A DNA stretch of 64,000 bases from Streptomyces acidiscabies (GTDB taxonomy: Bacteria > Actinomycetota > Actinomycetes > Streptomycetales > Streptomycetaceae): contig NZ_JAGJBY010000001.1 of the NCBI RefSeq assembly GCF_020010905.1, forward strand, positions 372,001-436,000, written 5' to 3'. A model generated the notes under the pieces. It saw only the letters and a program-made list of their open reading frames with translations, did no database searches and was not told where the DNA came from. Below are positions 1 to 7,984 of the stretch, one piece after another (within the stretch, counting starts at the first letter, position 1; every line of letters begins with the position of its first letter). Made by a program: the position numbers and the translations under genes.

Positions 1-517
1 GGGTGGTCAGCAGCTGCACATTGCCGCCGCGGATGTCCTGATACCTGGGAGCCATCATCTTGTCCCTCGCGGGGAGGTTGACCCAGAGCTGGACGCCGTG
101 GAAGAGGCCGCCGGACAGGACGAGGGACTCCGGCGGCGCCTCGATGTGCAGGAGGCCGGAACCGGCCGTCATCCACTGGGTGTCGCCGTTGGTGATGGTC
201 CCGCCGCCGCCCTGGCTGTCCTGGTGGTCGAAGATCCCGTCGATGATGTAGGTGACGGTCTCGAAGCCGCGGTGCGGGTGCCAGGGCGTGCCCTTGGGCT
301 CGCCCGGCGCGTACTCCACCTCACCCATCTGGTCCATCATGATGAACGGGTCGAGACGCCGGTAGTCGATGCCCGCGAACGCCCGGCGCACCGGGAATCC
401 CTCGCCCTCGTAACCGCTCGGCGCGGTCGTGACGGCGAGCACGGGGCGCGCGACGGCATCGGCCGGCGCGGTGACACGGGGGAGCGTCAACGGGTTCTCG
501 ACGGTCACTGCGGGCAT
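1..517 (-). CDS. Pirin family protein (C-terminus cut by window edge)
   Basis: The reading frame starts at an ATG (complement of 515-517) behind a strong AGGAGG-type ribosome site and runs off the left edge after about 172 residues. It has the pirin hallmark WHPHRGFETVTY, with two His metal ligands, and the later GLLHIEAPP with the third His and the Glu of the cupin metal site. Pirins are bicupin proteins. Some are quercetinase-like dioxygenases and others bind transcription or metabolic partners, so the exact role here is open. The missing part would be the second cupin domain. Confidence 0.93.
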   Translation of the reverse strand, partial: MPAVTVENPLTLPRVTAPADAVARPVLAVTTAPSGYEGEGFPVRRAFAGIDYRRLDPFIMMDQMGEVEYAPGEPKGTPWHPHRGFETVTYIIDGIFDHQDSQGGGGTITNGDTQWMTAGSGLLHIEAPPESLVLSGGLFHGVQLWVNLPARDKMMAPRYQDIRGGNVQLLTT

Positions 518-537
518 GTCGGTTCCTCCTCGGACGG

Positions 538-558
538 CGTACGACACGACGTCGTACG
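538..558. promoter_or_regulatory. Perfect inverted repeat upstream of the pirin gene
   Basis: CGTACGAC at 538-545 is repeated inverted as GTCGTACG at 551-558 with a 5-base spacer. It lies about 20 bases upstream of the pirin start, where an operator would sit. Which regulator binds it is unknown. Pirin genes are often controlled by a nearby MarR or LysR regulator, but none is visible within this window. Confidence 0.4.
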
Positions 559-828
559 ACGATTTTAGTTGAACGGTGAACTTCCTGCCAGTCCCCACAA
601 CCGTGGGCGCGCGGCGGGCATTCCCGAGCCCCCGGGGCCGCACGTCGGGCCGTACTTCGTTGGCAAAAAATGATCGTGTATCGCGCGCAGGCTGTGTTAC
701 GGTTCCTGTGTTGCAGTTGCGGTACCCATGGACTTATGTGCGCCTGACGGGATTGCATCCTTCGGGCGCATTATTTGTTTTCCGGGCATCTCCGGATGGG
801 GCCTCTGCTCTACCTGAAGGAGATCGTC
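559..828. promoter_or_regulatory. Intergenic region with cold-shock gene promoter and leader
   Basis: This gap separates the divergent pirin and cold-shock genes and holds no convincing reading frame. The part from about 700 to 828 is less GC-rich than its surroundings (for example GCATTATTTGTTTTCCG near 769-785) and would include the cold-shock promoter and an untranslated leader. Leaders of csp genes often fold differently at low temperature, but I see no clear conserved cold-box sequence. Confidence 0.4.
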
Positions 829-1032
829 ATGGCACAGGGAACCGTCAAGTGGTTCAACTCTGAAAAGGGCTTCGGCTTCATCGAGCAGGACGGCGGCGGC
901 CCCGACGTCTTCGCCCACTACTCGAACATCGCCACCCAGGGCTTCCGTGAGCTCCAGGAGGGCCAGCGCGTGTCCTTCGACGTCACGCAGGGCCAGAAGG
1001 GCCCGCAGGCGGAGAACATCGTCCCCGCCTAG
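829..1032 (+). CDS. Cold-shock protein, CspA family
   Basis: A 67-residue single cold-shock domain that starts [13 protein letters not shown]-1 is KGFGFI and RNP-2 is VFAHY, so it should bind single-stranded RNA and DNA as an RNA chaperone. The start at 829 follows GAAGGAG with good spacing; an upstream in-frame ATG at 775 would add 18 residues unlike the family and is rejected. Family members are 65-70 residues. It is followed by a DEAD-box helicase on the same strand, a functionally sensible pair for melting RNA structure. Confidence 0.96.
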   Translation: MAQGTVKWFNSEKGFGFIEQDGGGPDVFAHYSNIATQGFRELQEGQRVSFDVTQGQKGPQAENIVPA

Positions 1033-1055
1033 TCGTCGGACGTAGCACAAGCTCG

Positions 1056-1087
1056 CCGGGGTTCGCACCGTCTGGTGCGGGCCCCGG
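1056..1087 (+). terminator. Hairpin between the cold-shock gene and the helicase gene
   Basis: CCGGGG (1056-1061) and CGCACC (1064-1069) pair with GGTGCG (74-79) and CCCCGG (82-87) around a GTCT loop and a two-base internal mismatch, followed by TTT. It can act as a terminator of the csp transcript or as an attenuator that lets some transcripts continue into the helicase gene at 1155. Confidence 0.7.
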
Positions 1088-1154
1088 TTTGCGCTGTTTC
1101 CGGGAAGACCCGCTTCCGGGAAGCCATGACTGTTTCCAGGAAGGTGGACCCCTT

Positions 1155-2837
1155 ATGTCCCGCAGACCCCAGAGGCCGAACCGGCGTGCCTCGTCGCCCT
1201 CGCCGTCCGGCTCCTCGCGGTCGTCGGCCGCGCCGTCCGCTCCGCGCGAGTTCCGGCTGCCGAAGAGTACGACGCCGGCGCTGCCGCCCGTCGCGGACTT
1301 CGCCGACCTGGACATGCCGGCCGGGCTGCTGAAGACGCTGACCGCGCAGGGCGTCACCACGCCCTTCCCGATCCAGGCCGCCACGCTGCCGAACTCCCTC
1401 GCCGGGCGCGACCTGCTCGGCCGTGGCCGCACCGGCTCCGGCAAGACCCTCGCGTTCGGCCTCGCGCTCCTCGCGCGTACGGCGGGACTGCGCGCGCAGC
1501 CGAAGTCGCCCCTCGCGCTGGTACTAGTACCTACGAGGGAGCTGGCCCAGCAGGTCACCGACGCGCTGTCGCCGTACGCGACGGCCGTCAACCTGCGTAT
1601 GGCTACCGTGGTAGGGGGTCTGTCCATCACCCGGCAGGCCGACACGCTGCGGCGCGGCGTCGAGGTGGTCGTCGCGAGCCCCGGGCGCCTCAACGACCTC
1701 GTCGAGCGCGGGGACTGCGTCCTGGACGACGTACGGATCACGGTCCTCGACGAGGCCGACCAGATGACCGACATGGGCTTCCTGCCGCAGATCACCAAGC
1801 TGATCCAGAAGGTACGGCCCGACGGGCAGCGGATGCTGTTCTCGGCCACCCTCGACCAGAACATCGACCGGCTGGTCCAGCGCTTCCTCACCGACCCGGT
1901 GACGCACTCCGTCGACCCGTCGGCGGGCGCGGTGACGACGATGGAGCACCACGTCCTGCACCTCGCGGACGAGACCGACAAGAAGGCCGTCACCACGCGG
2001 ATCGCCGCGCGGGACGGGCGCGTCATCCTCTTCCTCGACACGAAGCGCTCCGCCGACCGGCTCGCGAAGCGGCTCCTCGCGGTGGGGGTGCGGGCCGCCG
2101 CGCTGCACGGCGGGCGCTCGCAGCCGCAGCGCAATCGCACCCTCGACCAGTTCAAGACCGGGCAGGTCACGGCGCTCGTCGCGACGAACGTGGCGGCGCG
2201 TGGCATACACGTCGACGACCTCGACCTCGTCGTCAACGTCGATCCGCCGACCGACCACAAGGACTACGTCCACCGGGGTGGGCGTACCGCGCGCGCGGGC
2301 GGTTCCGGGACCGTCGTCACGCTGGTCCTGCCGGAGCAGAAGCGGGAGGTCACGCGGTTGATGTCGGACGCGGGGATCCGGCCGCGGACGTCCCGGATCG
2401 TCTCGACGGACCCCGAGCTGTCCACGATCACGGGGGCCCGTGAGCCGTCGGGGGTCGCGGTGACGATCGAGGTGCCGCAGCCGGTGGCTCCGCAGCGGGG
2501 TACGGGGTCCGGGGCCGGTGGGTCGTCCCGGCGTCGGCGCGGGGGCGGTGGGGGCGGGGCTTCGGCGTCGGCCTCGGCGCCGGGTAAGAACGAGGGGCGT
2601 GGGGGCGGCGGGGGCCGGGGCAGGGGCGGTACGTCGTCGGCGGGCGCGGCGTCCTCGGGTGGTGCGGCGTCCGGTGGGCGGGGCGCGGCCGGCGGGCGGC
2701 GGGCCGGGGGTGCGGCGGGCTCAGGTGCTACGGGTACGGGGGCCGGGGCCGGTGGCGGCAGGGGTGGCCGGGGTACTGGTGCCGGGGCCGGCGGCGGTAC
2801 GGGGCGGCGGGGTGGACGGCGGACGTCTACCACCTGA
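1155..2837 (+). CDS. DEAD-box ATP-dependent RNA helicase
   Basis: 560 residues. The helicase core carries a Q-motif-like TPFPIQ, Walker A GRGRTGSGKT near residue 90, PTREL, VLDEADQM near 197, SATLD, and motif VI HRGGRTARAG near 372. This predicts ATP-driven unwinding of short RNA duplexes (ribosome assembly, mRNA decay, cold adaptation). From about residue 440 the tail is almost only Gly, Ala, Arg and Ser, with RGG-like stretches that usually add RNA affinity. The ATG at 1155 has AGGAAGG upstream. The first 40 residues are Ser/Pro/Arg-rich and poorly conserved. Confidence 0.96.
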   Translation: MSRRPQRPNRRASSPSPSGSSRSSAAPSAPREFRLPKSTTPALPPVADFADLDMPAGLLKTLTAQGVTTPFPIQAATLPNSLAGRDLLGRGRTGSGKTLAFGLALLARTAGLRAQPKSPLALVLVPTRELAQQVTDALSPYATAVNLRMATVVGGLSITRQADTLRRGVEVVVASPGRLNDLVERGDCVLDDVRITVLDEADQMTDMGFLPQITKLIQKVRPDGQRMLFSATLDQNIDRLVQRFLTDPVTHSVDPSAGAVTTMEHHVLHLADETDKKAVTTRIAARDGRVILFLDTKRSADRLAKRLLAVGVRAAALHGGRSQPQRNRTLDQFKTGQVTALVATNVAARGIHVDDLDLVVNVDPPTDHKDYVHRGGRTARAGGSGTVVTLVLPEQKREVTRLMSDAGIRPRTSRIVSTDPELSTITGAREPSGVAVTIEVPQPVAPQRGTGSGAGGSSRRRRGGGGGGASASASAPGKNEGRGGGGGRGRGGTSSAGAASSGGAASGGRGAAGGRRAGGAAGSGATGTGAGAGGGRGGRGTGAGAGGGTGRRGGRRTSTT

Positions 2838-2907
2838 GGGGTACGGGTACGGGGGCCCCGCTCGGAGGGCCCCTACCTGAGGGGTACGGGTATGTCAGAC
2901 CCGTACC
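2832..2907. terminator. Two hairpins and an 18-bp direct repeat between convergent genes
   Basis: An 18-bp sequence occurs at 2832-2849 and again at 2875-2892. Two hairpins are present: GGGGCCC/GGGCCCC (2852-2858 with 2867-2873) and GGTACGGGT/ACCCGTACC (2883-2891 with 2899-2907). The position between converging genes fits a bidirectional terminator. The duplicated CCTGAGGGGTA motif also occurs inside the terminator at 11179-11227, so the element looks recurrent. Confidence 0.7.
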
Positions 2908-2922
2908 TCTGCGGAGCCACCC

Positions 2923-3399
2923 TCAGCCGTACATCCTGCGCATCGCGAACTCCACCATCTGCTCGACCGCCTTCGCGTCGAACACCATGCGGTGCTCGCC
3001 CTCCATGTCGAGGACGAAGCCGTACCCCGTGGGGAGCAGGTCGATGACCTCGGCGCCGGTGATGACGAAGTACTTGGACTCCTTGCCGGCGTAACGGCGC
3101 AGCTCCTTGAGCGAGCTGAACATGGGGATGACCGGCTGCTGGGTGTTGTGCAGGGCGAGGAACCCGGGGGTGTCCCCGCGCGGGCAGTACACCTTCGACG
3201 TAGCGAAGATCTGCTGGAAATCCTCGGCGGCCATCTGCCCCGTGGTGAACGCCCGCACCGCGTCGGACAGCGACGGAGGCGACGGTTCCGGATAGAGGGG
3301 CGGCTGCTGACCGTACCCACCGACCCCGCCGGGCTGCTGCGGCGACGCGTACTGCTGCTGGGCGGCACCCTCACCCATGGGCTGGCCGTATCCGTACAT
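2923..3399 (-). CDS. SseB-family protein
   Basis: 158 residues. The first 45 are Gln/Gly/Tyr/Pro-rich and low complexity. From about residue 50 the sequence fits the SseB N-terminal domain seen in many Streptomyces proteins (VYCPRGDTPGF, PVIPMFSS, GAEVIDLLPTGYGFVLD). Actinobacterial SseB-like proteins are usually annotated as of unknown role, sometimes beside type VII secretion genes; the name comes from a Salmonella translocon protein and should not be read as a function here. The gene is single and converges with the helicase gene. Confidence 0.8.
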   Translation of the reverse strand: MYGYGQPMGEGAAQQQYASPQQPGGVGGYGQQPPLYPEPSPPSLSDAVRAFTTGQMAAEDFQQIFATSKVYCPRGDTPGFLALHNTQQPVIPMFSSLKELRRYAGKESKYFVITGAEVIDLLPTGYGFVLDMEGEHRMVFDAKAVEQMVEFAMRRMYG

Positions 3400-3595
3400 G
3401 GCTCCAGCCTATCGAGAGTCGGGTGGGGGCTGGGGCTCGGGCGGCCTTTGCGTGGGCCCCGCCCAGGGCCGGCCGCGCCCCTCTCCGGAGCCACGTGGAA
3501 ACCGACAGCCGATCGACAGCCCCTGGCCTGGCCTGACGCCCCCTCTCACTCATAGCGTCTGACTGGGCAGACAACGCACCAGCAGAGGGACGGCT

Positions 3596-4459
3596 ATGCA
3601 GCGACGTGACGGTGAGCGGGACCAGTACTCCGGTGAAGGGGTTCACGAGCACGACCGGGGGTTGTCGTACGACCTTCCCGTGCTTGCCCGGCGGCGGATG
3701 ATCCGGTTGGTGGCGGGGGTGGGGCTGGTGCCTCTTGTGGGGTGCAGTGCGGAGGGGGAGGGTGACCCGGCAACGGCGTCGGCCCCTTCGGGGAGCCCGG
3801 CGTCGAGTGGCACCGCCGACTCTGCCGAGTGTGCCGTGATTCCCGAGGAGACCGCCGGGCCCTACCCCGGGGACGGGTCGAACGGGGTCAACGTGCTCAA
3901 GGAGAGCGGTGTCGTGCGTAGCGACATCACGAAGAGCTTCGGGAACTCGGCGGGAGGTACCGCTGAAGGCGTACCTCTCAAGGTCACCCTGACCGTCGTG
4001 GACTCGGCCTCCGGGTGTAGTACCCCCAAGAAGGGCGCGGCCGTCTACATCTGGCAGGCCGACCGGGCCGGGGACTACTCCCTGTACACCGAGGGTGTGA
4101 CGGACGAGAACTACCTGAGGGGGGTGCAGGAGACCGACGCGAAGGGGCAGGTCACCTTCACCAGCATCTTTCCGGGGTGCTACCCGGGGCGCTGGCCGCA
4201 CATCCACTTCGAGGTGTACGGCTCCCTCGCGGACGCGACCGCCGCGACCGCGATCACGAACACCTCGCAGCTGGCCTTCCCGAAGGACGTCTGCGACACG
4301 GTGTACGCGACCGAGGGGTACGCCGGAAGTATCCCCAACCTGGCCCGGCTCACCCTGGAGACCGACATGGTCTTCCGGGACGGCCACGACCAGCAGATGG
4401 CGTCGGTGCAGGGGAGTCCGGGGGCCGGGTACACGGCCACGCTGACCGTCGCGGTGTGA
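3596..4459 (+). CDS. Intradiol ring-cleavage dioxygenase-like lipoprotein
   Basis: 287 residues. The N-terminus has a Tat-like ARRRMIRLVAGVG segment and a lipobox LVGC with Cys50, so it should be exported folded and lipid-anchored. The mature part resembles the catechol/protocatechuate dioxygenase beta-sandwich: PEETAGPYPGDG is the usual entry motif, and the Fe(III) ligands are expected among the Tyr of YSLYTEG and CYPGRWPHIHFEVYG, which includes His-x-His near residue 201. Extracellular members act on aromatic compounds, but the substrate cannot be read from sequence. AGAGGGA precedes the start. Confidence 0.88.
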   Translation: MQRRDGERDQYSGEGVHEHDRGLSYDLPVLARRRMIRLVAGVGLVPLVGCSAEGEGDPATASAPSGSPASSGTADSAECAVIPEETAGPYPGDGSNGVNVLKESGVVRSDITKSFGNSAGGTAEGVPLKVTLTVVDSASGCSTPKKGAAVYIWQADRAGDYSLYTEGVTDENYLRGVQETDAKGQVTFTSIFPGCYPGRWPHIHFEVYGSLADATAATAITNTSQLAFPKDVCDTVYATEGYAGSIPNLARLTLETDMVFRDGHDQQMASVQGSPGAGYTATLTVAV

Positions 4460-4591
4460 CCAGTCACAGTTGACCGGATCGGGGTTGCCACTTATTACCG
4501 ACGGGTAGCATCATCGTAGCTACTAGCTGGTACGTGAAACCACCGCGCGAGGAACACAGTGCCTCGCCGATCTCTTGACGGAGCCATCACC

Positions 4592-6418
4592 ATGGGGCAC
4601 TACAAGTCGAACCTCCGCGACATCGAGTTCAACCTCTTCGAAGTCCTGGGCCGCGACAAGCTGTACGGCACGGGCCCGTTCGAGGAGTTGGACGTGGACA
4701 CCGCGAAGAGCATCCTGTCGGAGATGACGCGGCTGTCGGAGAACGAGCTGGCCGAGTCCTTCGCGGACGCCGACCGCAACCCTCCGGTCTTCGACCCCGA
4801 GACCAACACCGCGCCGGTCACGCCGTCCTTCAAGAAGTCGTACAAGGCGTTCATGGACTCCGAGTACTGGCGGCTCGGCCTGCCGGAGGAGATCGGCGGG
4901 ACGACCGCGCCGCCGTCCCTGATCTGGGCGTTCGCGGAGCTGATCCTCGGCGCGAACCCGGCCGTGTGGATGTACACCTCCGGTCCCGCGTTCGCGCGCA
5001 TCCTCTTCGAGGAGGGCACCGAGGAGCAGAAGAAGTGGGCGACGATCGCGGTCGAGAAGACCTGGGGTTCGACGATGGTCCTCACCGAGCCGGACGCCGG
5101 TTCGGACGTCGGCGCGGGTCGTACCAAGGCGGTACAGCAGGAGGACGGCTCCTGGCACATCGAGGGTGTGAAGCGGTTCATCACCTCGGGTGAGCACGAC
5201 ATGGAGGAGAACATCCTCCACTACGTCCTCGCACGCCCCGAGGGTGCCGGACCCGGTACCAAGGGACTGTCCCTGTTCCTGGTCCCCAAGTATCACTTCG
5301 ACTCCGAGACCGGCGAGCTGGGCGAGCGCAACGGCGTGTACGCCACGAACGTCGAGCACAAGATGGGCCTCAAGGCGTCCAACACCTGCGAGATGACGTT
5401 CGGCGACCGCCACCCCGCCAAGGGCTGGCTGATCGGCGACAAGCACGACGGCATCCGCCAGATGTTCCGCATCATCGAGTTCGCCCGCATGATGGTCGGC
5501 ACGAAGGCGATCTCCACCCTCTCCACCGGCTACCTCAACGCCCTTGAGTACGCCAAGGAGCGCGTGCAGGGCACCGACCTCGCGGCGTTCGGCGACAAGG
5601 CCGCGCCGAAGGTCACCATCACGCATCACCCCGACGTACGACGCTCGCTCATCACGCAGAAGGCGTACGCCGAAGGTATGAGGGCCCTGGTCCTCTACAC
5701 CGCCTCCGTCCAGGACGCGATCGCGGTCAAGGAGGCGAACGGCGAGGACGCGAAGGCCGAGCACGCGCTGAACGACCTGCTCCTGCCGATCGTCAAGGGG
5801 TACGGCTCGGAGAAGGGGTACGAGCAGCTCGCGCAGTCGCTCCAGACCTTCGGCGGCTCCGGGTTCCTCCAGGAGTACCCGATCGAGCAGTACATCCGGG
5901 ACGCGAAGATCGACACCCTCTACGAGGGCACGACCGCGATCCAGGGCCAGGACTTCTTCTTCCGCAAGATCGTCCGCAACCAGGGCGCCGCGCTGAACGG
6001 CATCGCCGAGGACATCAAGAAGTTCCTCGCGCTGGGCACGGGCGGCGAGCAACTCTCTGGCGCCCGGGAGCACTTGGCCAAGGCGGCCGTCGAGCTGGAG
6101 GCCATCGTCGGCCTGATGCTGACCGACCTCGCGGCGACCGAGCAGGACGTCAAGAACATCTACAAGGTCGGCCTCAACACGACCCGCCTGCTGCTCGCGT
6201 CCGGTGACGTGATCGTCGGGTACCTGCTGCTCAAGGGCGCCGCGGTCGCCGCCGAGAAGCTGGAGACGGCCTCGGCCAAGGACAAGCCGTTCTACACCGG
6301 CAAGATCGCCGCCGCGAAGTTCTTCGCTGCGAACGTCCTGCCCGGTGTCACGCTGGCCCGCAAGGTCGCCTCCGGGGTGGAGCTGGACCTGATGGAGCTG
6401 GACGAGGCGGCGTTCTGA
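4592..6418 (+). CDS. Acyl-CoA dehydrogenase, long (about 600-residue) type
   Basis: 608 residues with the N-terminal helical, middle beta and C-terminal helical acyl-CoA dehydrogenase domains plus the C-terminal extension of the long class. Visible signatures are [11 protein letters not shown] (FAD/substrate region), [14 protein letters not shown], and LYEGTTAIQ with the presumed catalytic Glu near residue 445. It should introduce the 2,3-double bond of acyl-CoA in beta-oxidation. I chose the ATG at 4592 because family members begin [10 protein letters not shown]; a GTG at 4559 with AGGA upstream is an alternative adding 11 residues. The upstream region 4515-4534 has CGTA...TACG flanks around AGCTACTAGCT, a possible operator. 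Confidence 0.95.
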   Translation: MGHYKSNLRDIEFNLFEVLGRDKLYGTGPFEELDVDTAKSILSEMTRLSENELAESFADADRNPPVFDPETNTAPVTPSFKKSYKAFMDSEYWRLGLPEEIGGTTAPPSLIWAFAELILGANPAVWMYTSGPAFARILFEEGTEEQKKWATIAVEKTWGSTMVLTEPDAGSDVGAGRTKAVQQEDGSWHIEGVKRFITSGEHDMEENILHYVLARPEGAGPGTKGLSLFLVPKYHFDSETGELGERNGVYATNVEHKMGLKASNTCEMTFGDRHPAKGWLIGDKHDGIRQMFRIIEFARMMVGTKAISTLSTGYLNALEYAKERVQGTDLAAFGDKAAPKVTITHHPDVRRSLITQKAYAEGMRALVLYTASVQDAIAVKEANGEDAKAEHALNDLLLPIVKGYGSEKGYEQLAQSLQTFGGSGFLQEYPIEQYIRDAKIDTLYEGTTAIQGQDFFFRKIVRNQGAALNGIAEDIKKFLALGTGGEQLSGAREHLAKAAVELEAIVGLMLTDLAATEQDVKNIYKVGLNTTRLLLASGDVIVGYLLLKGAAVAAEKLETASAKDKPFYTGKIAAAKFFAANVLPGVTLARKVASGVELDLMELDEAAF

Positions 6419-6508
6419 GAGAGCGCCGGTCTCGCCAACGGGCTGTGCGCTGACGTCTGTTGAGCTGCGTGTGAGTGGGTCCTGTCCGGGGTCGGGCGGG
6501 ACCCACTC

Positions 6509-7113
6509 GTGCGTGCGCCGTTCGGCGGCGTCGAGTGGACCGTGGAGCCCGGGTCCGCCGAGCCGACGAGCGCGGAGCAGCGGCTGCGGACGAAGGTCGC
6601 CGTCGCGAGGGAAGTCGGGGTGATGGACCGGGAGCGGAAGGCCATCGCCCTCGCGGCCCGGGTCACCGTCCCGGCCTCCCGCCGGCTCGCGCCGGTCACC
6701 CGGACGCCTCGGCACCAACTCGTCCCGCTCTGGTGGGAGTCGGAGGGTGAGGGGCCACGGCGGGATTCATGGTGACCCGGTCGGGCGACAACTACCCGGC
6801 CGTGCAGGGAGAGTTGCTCGCGTCCGCCCGGGAGACGGAGGGGGACCATCGCGGCATCGAGCGCTGTCCCGTCGTCGATGCCGCCGCAGCGTGGGAGCTC
6901 CGGTCGATGCTGGAGGTCACGGCTCCTGGCGTCCAACTCGCCTGTGAAACACGGGGACTTACCCGTACCGCCTGCCTCGTCCACTCCGACGGTTCCTGGG
7001 CCCGCGCCGAGGGCTCGCTGCCGTTGCTCGGCGCGGCTCTGCGGATCACGTCGGACGGGGTGTGCCGTCTGCCGCGAGGGCGGTGGCAGGCGTCCCTGGG
7101 CGACGTCCGGTGA
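6509..7113 (+). pseudogene. Decayed PCMT-like methyltransferase gene
   Basis: No intact gene fills 6419-7404. The frame from 6509 contains TPRHQLVPLWW, which resembles the N-terminal part of Streptomyces protein-L-isoaspartate-methyltransferase-like proteins. A second frame (6769-7113) contains AWELRSMLEVTAPGVQ, HSDGSWARAEG and RLPRGRWQASLG, resembling the C-terminal part of the same proteins. The central SAM-binding core is missing and the two pieces are in different frames. The reading is by recall of the family, so the identity is moderate while the decayed state is more secure. Confidence 0.5.
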
Positions 7114-7404
7114 TTTCCGTGCCCCCTGTCCCCCGACTCCGAGGAGCCGGCCTCCGTGCAGCACGAGCCCCAAGTCCCCGTAGGCCTCGGCGCGTTGTCC
7201 GGCATGCCCCCGCCCGCCGCCGTCCCCAGCCGCTCGATGCAGGCGCATCCCGGGCGATCAGCCTTTTTCGGACGTTCTGCGAATCGCGCGTCGGAACTAT
7301 GCCTTCCACCTCCCCCCGCCCTTTAGCTTCATGGCTGCACCAAGTTCAGCAAGCGACTCGTCCACCGCTCATGGAACCTGCGCGTTCCAGTAAGAGGAGG
7401 AAAA

Positions 7405-7773
7405 GTGAAACGCTACTTGGTACTGGCAGCCAGTTCGCTGCTGTTCGCGGCGGGAACCACCTCCGCCGTGGCCGCGCCGACGGGCGCGGCGGCGAAGCCG
7501 GCGCAGGCGCCCACCGGCCAGGTGAAGATCGTCAAGGGTGACAGCAGCGCGAGCCCCTCGATCAAGCACGTGAACTACTGCAACAACTTCGTCAACCACG
7601 GCACGTGGTGGGAGGCGGACTGCAACGTCGACTACGGCCGATCCGGTTCGTACACCCAGTGCTCGGACTTCACCCAGATCTGGGGCCCGCTGGTGGGCGT
7701 CGGCTACTGGCACTTCGTCGGCAACTGTTCCGGCCACGGAACGGTACGGAACTGGGGCGTCTACGACGGCTAG
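7405..7773 (+). CDS. Small secreted protein, unknown function
   Basis: 122 residues starting with GTG at 7405 right after AGGAGG. The Sec signal peptide is short and Ala-rich, with likely cleavage near TSAVAA. The mature part has a Pro/Ala/Lys linker and then a compact aromatic domain with four Cys (YCNNFVNHGTWWEADCN, QCSDF, GNCSG), likely forming two disulfides outside the cell. I do not recognise the family. It lies directly upstream of a secreted ALF-repeat protein but is separated from it by a strong terminator. Confidence 0.8.
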   Translation: MKRYLVLAASSLLFAAGTTSAVAAPTGAAAKPAQAPTGQVKIVKGDSSASPSIKHVNYCNNFVNHGTWWEADCNVDYGRSGSYTQCSDFTQIWGPLVGVGYWHFVGNCSGHGTVRNWGVYDG

Positions 7774-7800
7774 GCCGTAGGCCCCACCGGTGTTCCGGTC

Positions 7801-7837
7801 CACGCCTCGCGCCGCGACGATCGCGGCGCGGGGCGTG
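7801..7837 (+). terminator. Strong hairpin terminator
   Basis: Arms 7801-7817 and 7821-7837 pair over 17 positions with one T-G wobble around a CGA loop. It lies 28 bases after the stop of the small secreted protein gene and should end that transcript. Confidence 0.85.
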
Positions 7838-7855
7838 GTGTCGCTTCCGCCCCTA

Positions 7856-7984
7856 CGGGAACTTTGCTCGGTTTCATCATGAAATTACCTTTATTGTATT
7901 CAAGTTGCTTGTGCGCAGATACGGTTTTACTGTCACGGTCGACCACTTACTTTGCTTTATGTCTGTGCACGAGAAGAGTTCGCA
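7856..7984 (+). promoter_or_regulatory. AT-rich promoter region of the ALF-repeat gene
   Basis: This stretch is strikingly AT-rich for the window (ATTACCTTTATTGTATTC near 7884-7901, then CACTTACTTTGCTTTATG). It precedes the GTG start at 7985 and probably holds the promoter. The base composition also marks the pair of secreted genes as possible accessory DNA. Confidence 0.45.

Noticed and set aside
6292..7248. A 318-residue minus-strand frame across the methyltransferase remnant
   Set aside because: No recognisable protein features and it overlaps the end of the acyl-CoA dehydrogenase gene antisense.
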